In this document: positions 33,859 to 41,457 of the stretch, piece after piece
Layout: each line of letters starts with the position of its first letter
How positions within the stretch are numbered: the stretch's first letter is position 1
Source: Inquilinus limosus_F
Lineage (GTDB): Bacteria > Pseudomonadota > Alphaproteobacteria > DSM-16000 > Inquilinaceae
NCBI RefSeq assembly: GCF_051487185.1
Contig: NZ_JAHVDK010000036.1
Coordinates: 17,396 to 81,395 of the forward strand
DNA: 64,000 nt
Reading direction: 5' to 3'
The notes under the pieces: generated by a model
The model's input: only the letters and a program-made list of their open reading frames with translations
The model's database searches: none
Told to the model about the DNA's origin: nothing
Position numbers and translations under genes: made by a program

Positions 33859-34401
33859 ATGACCCCGCACACCCAGATCGCAACCCATACCATCGCCGTG
33901 CTGGTGGACAACGAGCCGGGCGCGCTGGCCCGCGTCATCGGCCTGTTCTCCGGCCGCGGCTACAATATCGAGAGCCTGACCGTGGCCGAGGTCGACGCGG
34001 CGCGGAACCTGTCGCGCATCACCGTCGTCACCTCCGGCACGCCGATGATCATCGAGCAGATCAAGGCCCAGCTCGACCGGCTGGTGCTGGTGCACAGCGT
34101 GCACGACCTGACGCTGGAGGGCCCGGCGGTCGAGCGCGAGCTGGCGCTGGTCAAGGTCCGCGGCAGCGGTGACAAGCGCATCGAGAGCCTGCGTATCGCC
34201 GACGTGTTCCGGGCCCGGGCCGTGGATTCGACGACCGAGAGCTTCGTCTTCGAGGTCACCGGATCGTCCCAGAAGATCAACGCCTTCATCCAGCTGATGA
34301 TCCCGCTCGGCCTCGTCGACGTCAGCCGGACCGGTGTCGTTGCCATCGCCCGCGGGCCCGAAGGGCTGCTGGCAAATGAGTCGTCGGCCTCGGCGTTGTG
34401 A
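33859..34401 (+). CDS. ilvN: Acetolactate synthase small (regulatory) subunit
   Basis: A 180-residue subunit. An N-terminal ACT domain (HTIAVLVDNEPGALARVIGLFSGRGYNIESLTV) binds the feedback inhibitor valine. A second ferredoxin-like half follows (RELALVKVRGSG... FVFEVTGSSQKINAFIQLM), with the typical end MIPLGLVDVSRTGVVAIARGPEGL. It confers feedback control on the catalytic subunit. It may equally be named ilvH. It lies 77 bp after ilvB. In most alphaproteobacteria ilvC comes next; here a toxin-antitoxin pair intervenes. Confidence 0.95.
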   Translation: MTPHTQIATHTIAVLVDNEPGALARVIGLFSGRGYNIESLTVAEVDAARNLSRITVVTSGTPMIIEQIKAQLDRLVLVHSVHDLTLEGPAVERELALVKVRGSGDKRIESLRIADVFRARAVDSTTESFVFEVTGSSQKINAFIQLMIPLGLVDVSRTGVVAIARGPEGLLANESSASAL

Positions 34402-34422
34402 TCCTCGGTGGATCATCTATGA

Positions 34423-34441
34423 TGCTATCAAAAATGATAGC
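34423..34441. promoter_or_regulatory. Inverted repeat at the antitoxin start, probable FitA-type operator
   Basis: GCTATCA (34424-34430) and TGATAGC (34435-34441) are perfect arms around AAAA, just before the antitoxin ribosome-binding site. From memory, the FitAB operator half-site is TGCTATCA/TGATAGCA; the left half here, TGCTATCA from 34423, matches it fully. Autoregulation by the toxin-antitoxin complex is therefore likely. The spacing between half-sites is shorter than in the published operator. Confidence 0.6.
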
Positions 34442-34451
34442 GGAGTAAGGC

Positions 34452-34685
34452 ATGGGCCAGGTGATCATTCGCAATCTCGACGATCGCATCATCGAGCTCT
34501 GGAAGGCGAAGGCGGACTTCGAGGGCACTTCGCTCGAGCAGACCCTGCGGGATCTGCTGATCCGGGAGGCGCCGCTCGCGCCTGACCAGAAGCTCGCGAT
34601 GCTGAAGGCGTTCCGGGAGTCCAACCATCGCACTCAGACGAGCGACAGCGTCGACCTGATCCGGGAGGATCGGGACGCACGGTGA
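34452..34685 (+). CDS. FitA/VapB-like ribbon-helix-helix antitoxin
   Basis: A 77-residue protein. The N-terminal MGQVIIRNLDDRIIELWKAKA is the FitA-like ribbon-helix-helix DNA-binding motif (one beta strand, then two helices, EGTSLEQTLRDLLIREA). The C-terminal 30 residues (AFRESNHRTQTSDSVDLIRED) would wrap around the toxin. It overlaps the PIN toxin gene by 4 bp (ATGA-type overlap at 34682-34685), the usual antitoxin-toxin coupling. The palindrome just upstream is a likely operator. The pair lies between ilvN and ilvC. Confidence 0.9.
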   Translation: MGQVIIRNLDDRIIELWKAKADFEGTSLEQTLRDLLIREAPLAPDQKLAMLKAFRESNHRTQTSDSVDLIREDRDAR

Positions 34686-35092
34686 CGATCATCGCGGATG
34701 CGAGCCTGGTGGCGAAACTGCTCTTCGACGAGCCCGGGACGGCGGAGGCCGAGGCCGTGGTTCAGCGTGGCGACCCGCTGATCGCGCCGGAGCTGATCAT
34801 CGCCGAGCTGGCCAGCCTCGCCTGGAAGAAGCGGCGGCGCCAGGAGCTTTCGGCCGAGGATTCGGTCGCCGCGGTGGCGTTGGCGGCGCGGATGCTGGAG
34901 CGGTTGGAACCTGTCGTCTCCTTGCGGCAGCGGGCGATGGAAATCGCGAACGAGCTCGATCACTCGCCCTATGACTGCTTCTATCTGGCGCTCGCCGAGC
35001 GGGAGCAGGGGAGGCTGGCGACGTTCGATCGCGGCCTGTCCGATCGGGTCTCGGCGAGCCGGTACGCCTCTCTCTTGTTGGTTGCGGATTAG
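34682..35092 (+). CDS. PIN-domain ribonuclease toxin (VapC/FitB type)
   Basis: A 136-residue PIN domain. Four acidic residues expected for Mg binding are visible: D6 (IIADASLVAKL), E42 (LIIAELASLAWK), D98 (HSPYDCFYLALAE) and D116 (ATFDRGLSDRV). VapC toxins cut tRNA or rRNA in the cytosol until bound by the antitoxin. The start at GTG 34682 overlaps the antitoxin stop. It is complete and appears intact, so the module is probably functional. It ends 70 bp before ilvC. Confidence 0.92.
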   Translation: MTIIADASLVAKLLFDEPGTAEAEAVVQRGDPLIAPELIIAELASLAWKKRRRQELSAEDSVAAVALAARMLERLEPVVSLRQRAMEIANELDHSPYDCFYLALAEREQGRLATFDRGLSDRVSASRYASLLLVAD

Positions 35093-35162
35093 GATCGGCG
35101 TTGGACGGGCCGCCCTCCGCTGTCGCGATCGCCCGTCGGTGTAGGAAGAAGGAACCAGTACG

Positions 35163-36182
35163 ATGCGCGTTTATTACGACCGCGACGCGGATGTGAACCT
35201 GATCAAGTCGAAGAAGGTGGTGATCGTCGGCTATGGCAGCCAGGGCCATGCCCATGCCGCCAATCTGCGCGACAGCGGCGTCAAGGAAGTGCGCATCGCC
35301 CTGCGCCCGGAGAGCCCGACGGTGAAGAAGGCCGAGGCCGCCGGCTTCACCGTGATGTCGCCGGCCGAGGCCGCTGCCTGGGGCGACGTGCTGATGATGT
35401 GCACGCCGGACGAGCTGCAGGCCGACATCTACGCCCGCGACCTGGGGCCGAACATGAAGGAAGGCGCCGCCATCGCCTTCGCCCACGGCCTGAACGTCCA
35501 CTTCAACCTGATCGAGCCGCGCAAGGACCTCGACGTGTTCATGGTCGCGCCGAAGGGCCCGGGCCACACCGTGCGCTCGGAATACCAGAAGGGCGGCGGC
35601 GTCCCCTGCCTGATCGCGGTGCATCAGAACGCGACCGGCGCCGCGCTCGACATCGGCCTGTCCTACGCCTCGGCGATCGGCGGCGGCCGCGCCGGCATCA
35701 TCGAGACCACCTTCAAGGAAGAGTGCGAGACCGACCTGTTCGGCGAGCAGGTGGTGCTGTGCGGCGGCCTGACCGCGCTGATCATGGCCGGCTACGAGAC
35801 CCTGGTCGAGGCCGGCTACGCGCCGGAGATGGCGTATTTCGAGTGCCTGCACGAGGTCAAGCTGATCGTCGACCTGATGTATGAGGGCGGCATCGCCAAC
35901 ATGCGCTACTCGATCTCCAACACCGCGGAATACGGCGACTACGTCACCGGCCCACGGATCATCACCGAGGAGACGAAGAAGGAGATGAAGCGCGTGCTGG
36001 ACGACATCCAGTCCGGCCGCTTCACCCGCGACTGGATGCTCGAGAACAAGGTTGGCCAGGCCAGCTTCAAGGCCACCCGCCGCCGCCAGGCCGAGCACGA
36101 CATCGAGAAGGTCGGCGAGAAGCTGCGCGCGATGATGCCGTGGATCGCCAAGAACAAGCTGGTCGACAAGGCCAAGAACTGA
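35163..36182 (+). CDS. ilvC: Ketol-acid reductoisomerase (class I)
   Basis: A 339-residue enzyme, the usual class I length. It converts acetolactate or acetohydroxybutyrate to the dihydroxy acid using NADPH. The dinucleotide motif is VVIVGYGSQGHAHAANLRDSG (about residues 18-38), and the arginine and serine in ALRPESPTVKKAEA indicate NADPH preference. The metal-binding acidic residues are in EETTF-type IIETTFKEECETDLFGEQ and ECLHEVKLIVDLMYEGG. It starts at ATG 35163 after AGGAAGAAGGAACC. A strong terminator follows (36209-36232). No convincing own promoter was seen in the 70 bp after the toxin gene. Confidence 0.97.
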   Translation: MRVYYDRDADVNLIKSKKVVIVGYGSQGHAHAANLRDSGVKEVRIALRPESPTVKKAEAAGFTVMSPAEAAAWGDVLMMCTPDELQADIYARDLGPNMKEGAAIAFAHGLNVHFNLIEPRKDLDVFMVAPKGPGHTVRSEYQKGGGVPCLIAVHQNATGAALDIGLSYASAIGGGRAGIIETTFKEECETDLFGEQVVLCGGLTALIMAGYETLVEAGYAPEMAYFECLHEVKLIVDLMYEGGIANMRYSISNTAEYGDYVTGPRIITEETKKEMKRVLDDIQSGRFTRDWMLENKVGQASFKATRRRQAEHDIEKVGEKLRAMMPWIAKNKLVDKAKN

Positions 36183-36208
36183 TCCCGACACGATCCGGGA
36201 AAAGGAAA

Positions 36209-36232
36209 GGGCCCCGAAAGGGGCCCTTTTTA
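36209..36232 (+). terminator. Rho-independent terminator of ilvC
   Basis: GGGCCCC and GGGGCCC (36209-36215 and 36220-36226) form a 7-bp stem with a GAAA tetraloop, directly followed by TTTTTATT. It lies between ilvC and the convergent permease gene. Confidence 0.92.
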
Positions 36233-36240
36233 TTGCGCGG

Positions 36241-37611
36241 CTACTCTGCCGGGGCCGCGACGCTCCGTCCGAGGACGGCCCGCCGGAGCAGCCAGGCCGC
36301 GACCACCGCGACGGCGGAAGCCAGGCTGAGCACGATCTGCGACCGGGTGTCCGCCTGGAACCCCATCGCCACCAGCACCGACGCCATGCCGGCGATGGTG
36401 AGGAGGGTGAGCCCTGGGTACAGCCACATCTTCACCCGCAGCCGCTCCGGCGGGGTGCGCGGGCGCAGCACCAGCTGCGACACGGCGATCAGCAGATAGA
36501 CGAACAGGATCACCGCGCCGGAGGAGTTCAGCAGGAACAGGAACACCGTGTCCGGCGAGACATAGGCGGCGATCACCGAGAGATAGCCGATCACGGTCGA
36601 TGCCAGGATCGCCCGCACCGGCACGCCGCCCGCGGTGGTGCGGGTGAGGGCGGCCGGGGCCTCGCGCCGCCCGGCCAGCACGAACAGCATGCGCGAGGCG
36701 GTGTAGAGGCCGGAGTTCAGGCAGGACAGCACGGCAGTCAGCACCACCGCGTTCATCAGGTCGCCGGCCCAGGGGATGCCCATCCGCTCGAAGGCGACGA
36801 CGAAAGGCGATTGCTTCGACGCTAGGCTGTCCCAGGGCAGGATCACGGCCAGCAGGAAGATCGAGCCGATGTAGAAGATCAGGATGCGCACCACGACGGA
36901 GCGGGTGGCGCGCACCACCGCACGCTCCGGGTCCTTGGCCTCGGCGGCGGCGATGGTCGCGATCTCCGCCCCCACCATCGAGAACACCACGACGACGATG
37001 CCGGAGAAGATCGCCCCGACCCCATTCGGCAGGAAGCCGGCGGCCGGCGAAAGGTTCGAGAAATCCATGCTGTGGCCGGGCCACAGCCCCAGCACATAGA
37101 CGGTGCCTAGCACCAGGAAGACCACGATGGTCGCGACCTTGATGCCGGCGAACCAGTACTCGAACTCGCCGAAGGAGCGGACGGAGTAGAGGTTGGTCGC
37201 GGTCATCAGCAGCAGAAGGCCGAGCGACGCCGCCCACAGCGGCACCTCCGGCAGCCACTTCTGCAGCAGGCCGGCGCCGGCCACTGCCTCGAAGCCGACC
37301 ACGATCACCCAGAAGTACCAGTACAGCCAGGCCACGGTGAAGCCGGCCCAGTCGCCCAGTGCGAGCCGGGCATAGTCGGAGAAGGAGCCGGTGGAGGGGT
37401 TGGCCGCCGCCATCTCGCCCAGCATGCGCATCACCATGATGATCAGCACGCCGGTGACGGCATAGGTCAGGAAGGCGCCCGGCCCGACCGTGCCGATGAT
37501 CGAGCTGGAGCCGACGAACAGGCCGGCGCCGATGACGCCGCCGATCGCAATCATGCTGAGGTGGCGTTGCTGCAAGCCCTGGTGGAGCCGACCGTCCGGT
37601 CCTGCGGCCAT
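36241..37611 (-). CDS. APC-superfamily amino acid permease (GABA permease-like)
   Basis: A 456-residue inner-membrane protein with 12 predicted helices. The N-terminal HLSMIAIGGVIGAGLFVGSS is the amino-acid-transporter helix 1 motif. FSMVGAEIATIAAAEAKDPERAVVRATRSV and SCLNSGLYTASRMLFVLAGRREAP match the AAT/GabP branch. It would import an amino acid such as GABA, proline or an aromatic acid by proton symport; specificity cannot be read. It is convergent with ilvC and monocistronic. The start is ATG 37611. Confidence 0.92.
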   Translation of the reverse strand: MAAGPDGRLHQGLQQRHLSMIAIGGVIGAGLFVGSSSIIGTVGPGAFLTYAVTGVLIIMVMRMLGEMAAANPSTGSFSDYARLALGDWAGFTVAWLYWYFWVIVVGFEAVAGAGLLQKWLPEVPLWAASLGLLLLMTATNLYSVRSFGEFEYWFAGIKVATIVVFLVLGTVYVLGLWPGHSMDFSNLSPAAGFLPNGVGAIFSGIVVVVFSMVGAEIATIAAAEAKDPERAVVRATRSVVVRILIFYIGSIFLLAVILPWDSLASKQSPFVVAFERMGIPWAGDLMNAVVLTAVLSCLNSGLYTASRMLFVLAGRREAPAALTRTTAGGVPVRAILASTVIGYLSVIAAYVSPDTVFLFLLNSSGAVILFVYLLIAVSQLVLRPRTPPERLRVKMWLYPGLTLLTIAGMASVLVAMGFQADTRSQIVLSLASAVAVVAAWLLRRAVLGRSVAAPAE

Positions 37612-37756
37612 GGTTCGATCTTCTTCTTGTGGATCCGACGCGCGCCCTCCTAGCCTGATTTCCTCAGCGGCACACGCGATTTTGTCGGGAATGGGGCATT
37701 CTGGTCCGTGTGCGACATCAATTGCAGGATTTCCGTCCGCACTCTGGGAGACTGAT

Positions 37757-38014
37757 ATGCCGAGCTACAGCGACGAGGACATGGCCCATCTCGCCCGGCT
37801 GGTCGGGCTGGCGCAGTCCGACCCGGACAATATCCGCCTGATGTCGCCGCGCGACGCCTGCGCGGTGGCGCTGCTGCTGAACCGCCTGGACCTGCTGCCG
37901 GAGCCGCAGCGCCACCCGCTGGCGGCGCTGGAGCTGCTGGGCCCGGCCGGGCGGGAGATGGTGCTCGACCTCTACCACCGCCGCGCCGGATCGGACGCGA
38001 CGCAGGACGCGTGA
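37757..38014 (+). CDS. Small hypothetical protein
   Basis: An 85-residue, mostly helical acidic protein (MPSYSDEDMAHLARLVGLAQ, then DACAVALLLNRLDLLP). It has no signal peptide, no membrane segment and no recognised domain. The ATG at 37757 follows GGGAGA at a suitable distance. The gene is convergent with a small membrane protein gene whose stop lies 8 bp away. Codon use (high GC third positions) fits a real gene. I do not recognise a family. Confidence 0.6.
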   Translation: MPSYSDEDMAHLARLVGLAQSDPDNIRLMSPRDACAVALLLNRLDLLPEPQRHPLAALELLGPAGREMVLDLYHRRAGSDATQDA

Positions 38015-38022
38015 ACAGCGGA

Positions 38023-38244
38023 TCAGCCGGGAGGAGGCAGGGCGGTCGGGGCCAGCAGCAGAATGGCGCCGAGGGCGATCAGCACCAGCGCCGGCCAGTT
38101 TGCCCTTAGACCAAAGCCCCACAGGCTGAAGGACCGCTTCTCGCGGTTGAACCGGCCGATCCAGATGCCCTGGAAGGCGGAATACACCACCCCGGCGATC
38201 ACCAGGAGTGCACCGATCAGGGGGAGTAGTGCGGCGGACTGCAT
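38023..38244 (-). CDS. Small two-helix membrane protein
   Basis: A 73-residue protein with two hydrophobic helices (LLPLIGALLVIAGVVYSAF and WPALVLIALGAILLLAPTAL) joined by a basic loop, GRFNREKRSFS. The start is ATG 38244, with GGAGG 5 bp upstream; a longer frame to 38304 lacks such a site. Function unknown. The loop would face the cytosol by the positive-inside rule. It lies in a run of minus-strand membrane-related genes (to 40674). Confidence 0.65.
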   Translation of the reverse strand: MQSAALLPLIGALLVIAGVVYSAFQGIWIGRFNREKRSFSLWGFGLRANWPALVLIALGAILLLAPTALPPPG

Positions 38245-38403
38245 GCGACCTCCAACCGCGGCCCGCCCGGCGGAACGTGTCGCAGCGCCGGACGGATCGG
38301 CCAAAAGATCAACGGGACCGGGCCGGAGGCGGTTCCTGTCTGCGGGTCGCAGCCGAATGGGAGACGAGCCGGCGAGGAGTGGTCGCTGATCCCCTCGGCA
38401 GGC

Positions 38404-38673
38404 TCAGCCGGCGCGGAACAGGCCCAGGCGCTGCAGCAGCCGGCCGATGACGCGGCCCAGCCGCTCGGCAAAGCTGGCCGGCGGCGGGGGCTGGCGGGCC
38501 GGCTCCGCCGCCTGCGGCCGATGGCGTGCGGTCTCGGCGTCCTCACCGCCGAAGGCGGCGCGCGCCTGCTCCAGCAGCGCGGGGATCGACCGTGCCTGGC
38601 GCAGCAGCATCGGCAGGAACAGGAGCGCGACCACCGCGCCGATGATCAGGAGCTTTGCACCGCTCAGGCCCAT
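38404..38673 (-). CDS. Small single-helix membrane protein with TatA-like layout
   Basis: An 89-residue protein: an N-terminal helix (MGLSGAKLLIIGAVVALLFLPMLL), a short amphipathic stretch (RQARSIPALLEQARAAFGGED), a Pro/Ala-rich linker and a basic C-terminal helix (FAERLGRVIGRLLQRLGLF). The layout recalls TatA/TatB, but the conserved FG hinge of TatA is absent and no tatB/tatC is nearby, so Tat function is not claimed. It lies 13 bp after the DedA-family gene on the same strand and is probably coexpressed with it. Confidence 0.6.
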   Translation of the reverse strand: MGLSGAKLLIIGAVVALLFLPMLLRQARSIPALLEQARAAFGGEDAETARHRPQAAEPARQPPPPASFAERLGRVIGRLLQRLGLFRAG

Positions 38674-38686
38674 GACGGCTCTCCGT

Positions 38687-39352
38687 TCAGCCCTGCTTGC
38701 CGGCGGGGCGCTCGCGCCGGGCGCGCACCGGGACGGTGCGGCGGGAGGCCAGCTTGGCGAAGACCGCCAGGGTCAGGGCCCCGGCCAGCAGCGGACCGCC
38801 GGTCATGACGATCCATTCGGTCTCGCCGATGCCCTCCAGCTCGCCGACCCCCTGGGCCACCAGCCAGCCGGGCGCCAGCATGGCGGGAACCCAGACGATC
38901 GCCGACAGGATGTTGGCGATCTGGAAGCGGGACTGGCGCATGCGCATGATCCCGGCGACCAGCGGCACCACGGCGCGCAGCGGCCCCAGGAAGCGGCCGA
39001 GGAAGATCGACGCGGTGCCCCAGCGGCGGAAGAACAGCCGGCCGCGGGCGATCATCGCCTTGTCGCGCGAGAACGGCCAGACGTTGCGGGCGTTCGGCCC
39101 CAGCTTCTGCCCCAGCCAATAGGAGACGGCGTCGCCCAGCACGGCGCCGGCGATCGACCACAGGATCACCGGCGCGGGATGCAGGATGCCGCCGCCGACC
39201 AGGGCGCCGGTCGCCAGCATCAGCGCGGTGCAGGGGACGAACAGGCCGAGCACGGCCATGGATTCACCGAAGGCCAGCAGGGCCAGGATCGGCCCCGCCC
39301 AGGCCTGGTTGTCGGTGATGAACTGCGTGACCTGGGCGACAAAGGATTCCAC
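38687..39352 (-). CDS. DedA-family (SNARE-associated/VTT domain) membrane protein
   Basis: A 221-residue integral membrane protein. The family features are LAFGESMAVLGLFVPCTALMLATGALVG (with the conserved acidic residue), GDAVSYWLGQKLG and the GRF-containing FFRRWGTASIFLGRFLGPLRAVVPLVAG. DedA proteins act as lipid flippases/transporters such as C55-P or PE translocases, and are needed for membrane homeostasis. It starts at GTG 39352. It is followed by the small TatA-like protein. A strong minus-strand terminator just upstream (39376-39412) separates it from the DUF2076 gene. Confidence 0.93.
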   Translation of the reverse strand: MESFVAQVTQFITDNQAWAGPILALLAFGESMAVLGLFVPCTALMLATGALVGGGILHPAPVILWSIAGAVLGDAVSYWLGQKLGPNARNVWPFSRDKAMIARGRLFFRRWGTASIFLGRFLGPLRAVVPLVAGIMRMRQSRFQIANILSAIVWVPAMLAPGWLVAQGVGELEGIGETEWIVMTGGPLLAGALTLAVFAKLASRRTVPVRARRERPAGKQG

Positions 39353-39375
39353 GATACGTCCAATCGGCTCACGTC

Positions 39376-39412
39376 AAAAAAAGAGGGCCGGAGGCACCGT
39401 TGCCTCCGGCCC
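39376..39412 (-). terminator. Rho-independent terminator after the DUF2076 gene
   Basis: On the minus strand GGGCCGGAGGCA and TGCCTCCGGCCC form a 12-bp stem (39412-39401 with 39396-39385), followed at once by TCTTTTTTTG. It ends the Bax-inhibitor/DUF2076 transcript before the DedA gene. Confidence 0.93.
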
Positions 39413-39422
39413 CAGCTTACTC

Positions 39423-39953
39423 TCAGAGCTCCTCGCCGCCCATATCGAACCCGGCGTCGGACGCCAGGTCGCCGGCGGCATCCTCGGCCGCCTGGGCGAC
39501 GTCGGGCGTGAAGGCGTCCATCAGCAGATTGCCGAGGACCACGCCGCCGGCCACGCCCATGGCGGTCTGCATCGCCCCTGCCAGGAAGCCGCCGCCGGCG
39601 GGGCGGTGGCCGTAGCCGTGCGGGGCGCCATAGCCGGGCTGGGCCTGGCGGCCCCACGGGGCGGAGGGGGCCGGCTGCGGCCGCTGGCCGCCGCCGAACA
39701 GCCCGGCCAGGAAGCCTCCGGCCGCGGGCTGCGCGGCGCGCCGCTCCAGATCGTTGATCCGCTGCTGTGCCGCCGCCAGCGCCTGCTCCTGCACCAGGAT
39801 GACCTGTGCCATGTAGTAGGCGGCGGCCGGCTGCTCGGCGAGGCGGCGCCGGATCAGATCCTCGGCGCCGGCGTCGCGCGGGCCGCCGTCGCGCTCGGCT
39901 CGCGCCAGCTTCACGAAGAGGTCGTCGATGGCCTGCTTCTCGTTGTCGTACAC
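39423..39953 (-). CDS. DUF2076 family protein
   Basis: A 176-residue protein. The N-terminal 75 residues (AIDDLFVKLARAER, AAAYYMAQVILVQEQALAAAQQRINDLE) form helices typical of DUF2076. A Gly/Pro/Ala-rich middle contains FLAGLFGGGQRP, and a C-terminal GGGFLAGAMQTAMGVAGGVVLGNLLMDAF is followed by an acidic tail. It resembles periplasmic ligand-binding sensor-like proteins only loosely; the function is unknown. The start is GTG 39953, 4 bp after the Bax-inhibitor-type gene, so the two are cotranscribed. A strong terminator follows. Confidence 0.85.
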   Translation of the reverse strand: MYDNEKQAIDDLFVKLARAERDGGPRDAGAEDLIRRRLAEQPAAAYYMAQVILVQEQALAAAQQRINDLERRAAQPAAGGFLAGLFGGGQRPQPAPSAPWGRQAQPGYGAPHGYGHRPAGGGFLAGAMQTAMGVAGGVVLGNLLMDAFTPDVAQAAEDAAGDLASDAGFDMGGEEL

Positions 39954-39957
39954 GCCC

Positions 39958-40674
39958 TTACTCCTCCCGCGCGCCGGTCAGGTTCAGCAGCAGCTGGAAC
40001 ATGTTGATGAAGTTCAGGTACAGCGACAGCGCGCCCATCACCGCCAGCTTGTTCAGGCTCTCGCTGTCGTAGTGCTCGGCGTATTCCTCCTTGATCCGCT
40101 GGGTGTCCCAGGCGGTCAGGCCGGTGAAGATCAGCACGCCGGCGACCGAGACGATGAACTGCAGCGCGGTCGAGCCGATGAAGAGGTTCACCAGGCTGGC
40201 GATGATGATGCCGATCAGGCCCATCATCAGGAACGAGCCGAAGCGGGACAGGTCGGCCTTGGTGGTGTAGCCGTACAGGCTCATCGCGCCGAACATCACC
40301 GCGGTGATCATGAAGGTGCGGGCGATGCTGGTCCCGGTGAAGACCAGGAAGATCGCCGCCATCGACAGGCCCATGGCGGCGCAGAACAGCCAGAACACCG
40401 TCTGCGCCGTGGCGGAGGAGATGGCGTGGATGCGGAACGAGAAGAAGAAGACGAAGGCCAGCGGCGCCAGCATCACCACCCACTTCAGCGGGGTGGTGAA
40501 GATCGGGATGTAGATCGCCGGGGTGCTGGCGACCAGGAAGGCCACCAGGCCGGTCACGACCAGGCCCAGGCCCATGTAGTTGAAGACGCGCAGCATGTGC
40601 TGGCGCAGGCCGACGTCGAGCTCGGCGGCCGTCGGGCGCGCCGTCGTCTGCCATTGGTATTGCGGCATGTTCAT
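39958..40674 (-). CDS. Bax inhibitor-1 (BI-1/YccA) family membrane protein
   Basis: A 238-residue protein with seven predicted helices. It has the BI-1 pattern: an N-terminal soluble segment LRQHMLRVFNYMGLGLVVTGLVAF, the middle FGAMSLYGYTTKADLSRFGSFLMMGLIGIIIA, and the conserved GLTAWDTQRIKE with its aspartate. YccA-type members bind FtsH and modulate membrane proteolysis. BI-1 proteins also act as pH-sensitive calcium leaks. HflKC, another FtsH partner, is encoded at 24273-26412. The start is ATG 40674 after AAGGAG. It is 25 bp downstream of the anti-sigma factor, so it could be part of that regulon. Confidence 0.93.
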   Translation of the reverse strand: MNMPQYQWQTTARPTAAELDVGLRQHMLRVFNYMGLGLVVTGLVAFLVASTPAIYIPIFTTPLKWVVMLAPLAFVFFFSFRIHAISSATAQTVFWLFCAAMGLSMAAIFLVFTGTSIARTFMITAVMFGAMSLYGYTTKADLSRFGSFLMMGLIGIIIASLVNLFIGSTALQFIVSVAGVLIFTGLTAWDTQRIKEEYAEHYDSESLNKLAVMGALSLYLNFINMFQLLLNLTGAREE

Positions 40675-40699
40675 GGGGTCGTCACTCCTTCGTGAGCGT

Positions 40700-41452
40700 T
40701 CAGTAGAGGGTATCGGCCAGGCCGTTTGCGGCGACCAGCAGGTCGTCCGCCTTGGCATCGGCGCAGAGCGCGTAGACCGACGGACCCACCTGCCAATAGG
40801 CAACGGTGACGTCCTTCGCCCGCTGCGCCTGCGGCTCCTGCACGTCGAAGCTGTCGGTGGCGGCGGCGAACAGCGTCACCAGTCCGAACCGGTCGGTGTC
40901 GATCGTCGCCTCGAAGCCCGAGCCGCCATCCCAGGGCACCACCTCGATCGACCGGATCGACCAGCCCTGCGGCAGGTCGGGGAGGGTGATCGGCGCCTTG
41001 GCCAGGTCCTCCGGCTTCAGCCCGCCCTTGGGCTCGGCCGGGTCGACCAGATGGCGGTACAGCACGGTGCGGTAGGCGTCGCCGGCCTCGTCGGCATAGG
41101 CCGGGATGGTGGCCGAGGCGCTGTCGATCCGGGTCACGCCCAGCATCGACTGGGCGCCCCAGCCGAGGCCGACCAGCAGCACCACCGCGGCGACCCGGCG
41201 CAGCCGGCCGGTCAGCCGGCGCCAGCGCACGGCGCGGCCGAGCAGACGGGCGTTCTCATAGCTGGCGACGCGGATGCCGGCATCCTCGGCGAAGGCCAGG
41301 CGCAGCGCGTCGCGCAGGCGCAGATCGGCCATCACCTGGGCCGCCACCGGCGGGTTCGCTTCGAGATGGGCCTCGATCTCGATCCGGCGGGGCAGGTCGA
41401 GCTCGCCATCGATATAGGCCTGGATCTCGGCTTCGGTCGGGGTCTGGGTCAT
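40700..41452 (-). CDS. Anti-sigma factor (membrane-anchored, zinc-free N-terminus)
   Basis: A 250-residue protein. The N-terminal 55 residues (EAEIQAYIDGELDLPRRIEIEAHLEANP) match the RsiW/anti-sigma helical domain, but the His/Cys zinc ligands of ZAS proteins are absent. A single membrane helix (VAAVVLLVGLGWGAQSML, about 90-107) leads to a 140-residue periplasmic domain with FATID-like beta segments. The ATG at 41452 follows the sigma factor stop by 5 bp. It should hold the ECF sigma factor at the membrane until an envelope signal releases it. The periplasmic domain has one cysteine (YALCADA). Confidence 0.88.
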   Translation of the reverse strand: MTQTPTEAEIQAYIDGELDLPRRIEIEAHLEANPPVAAQVMADLRLRDALRLAFAEDAGIRVASYENARLLGRAVRWRRLTGRLRRVAAVVLLVGLGWGAQSMLGVTRIDSASATIPAYADEAGDAYRTVLYRHLVDPAEPKGGLKPEDLAKAPITLPDLPQGWSIRSIEVVPWDGGSGFEATIDTDRFGLVTLFAAATDSFDVQEPQAQRAKDVTVAYWQVGPSVYALCADAKADDLLVAANGLADTLY

Positions 41453-41457
41453 GGGCT

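Noticed and set aside
38404..38673. tatA
   Set aside because: The FG hinge and the acidic/basic pattern of TatA are missing, and no tatB or tatC lies nearby.
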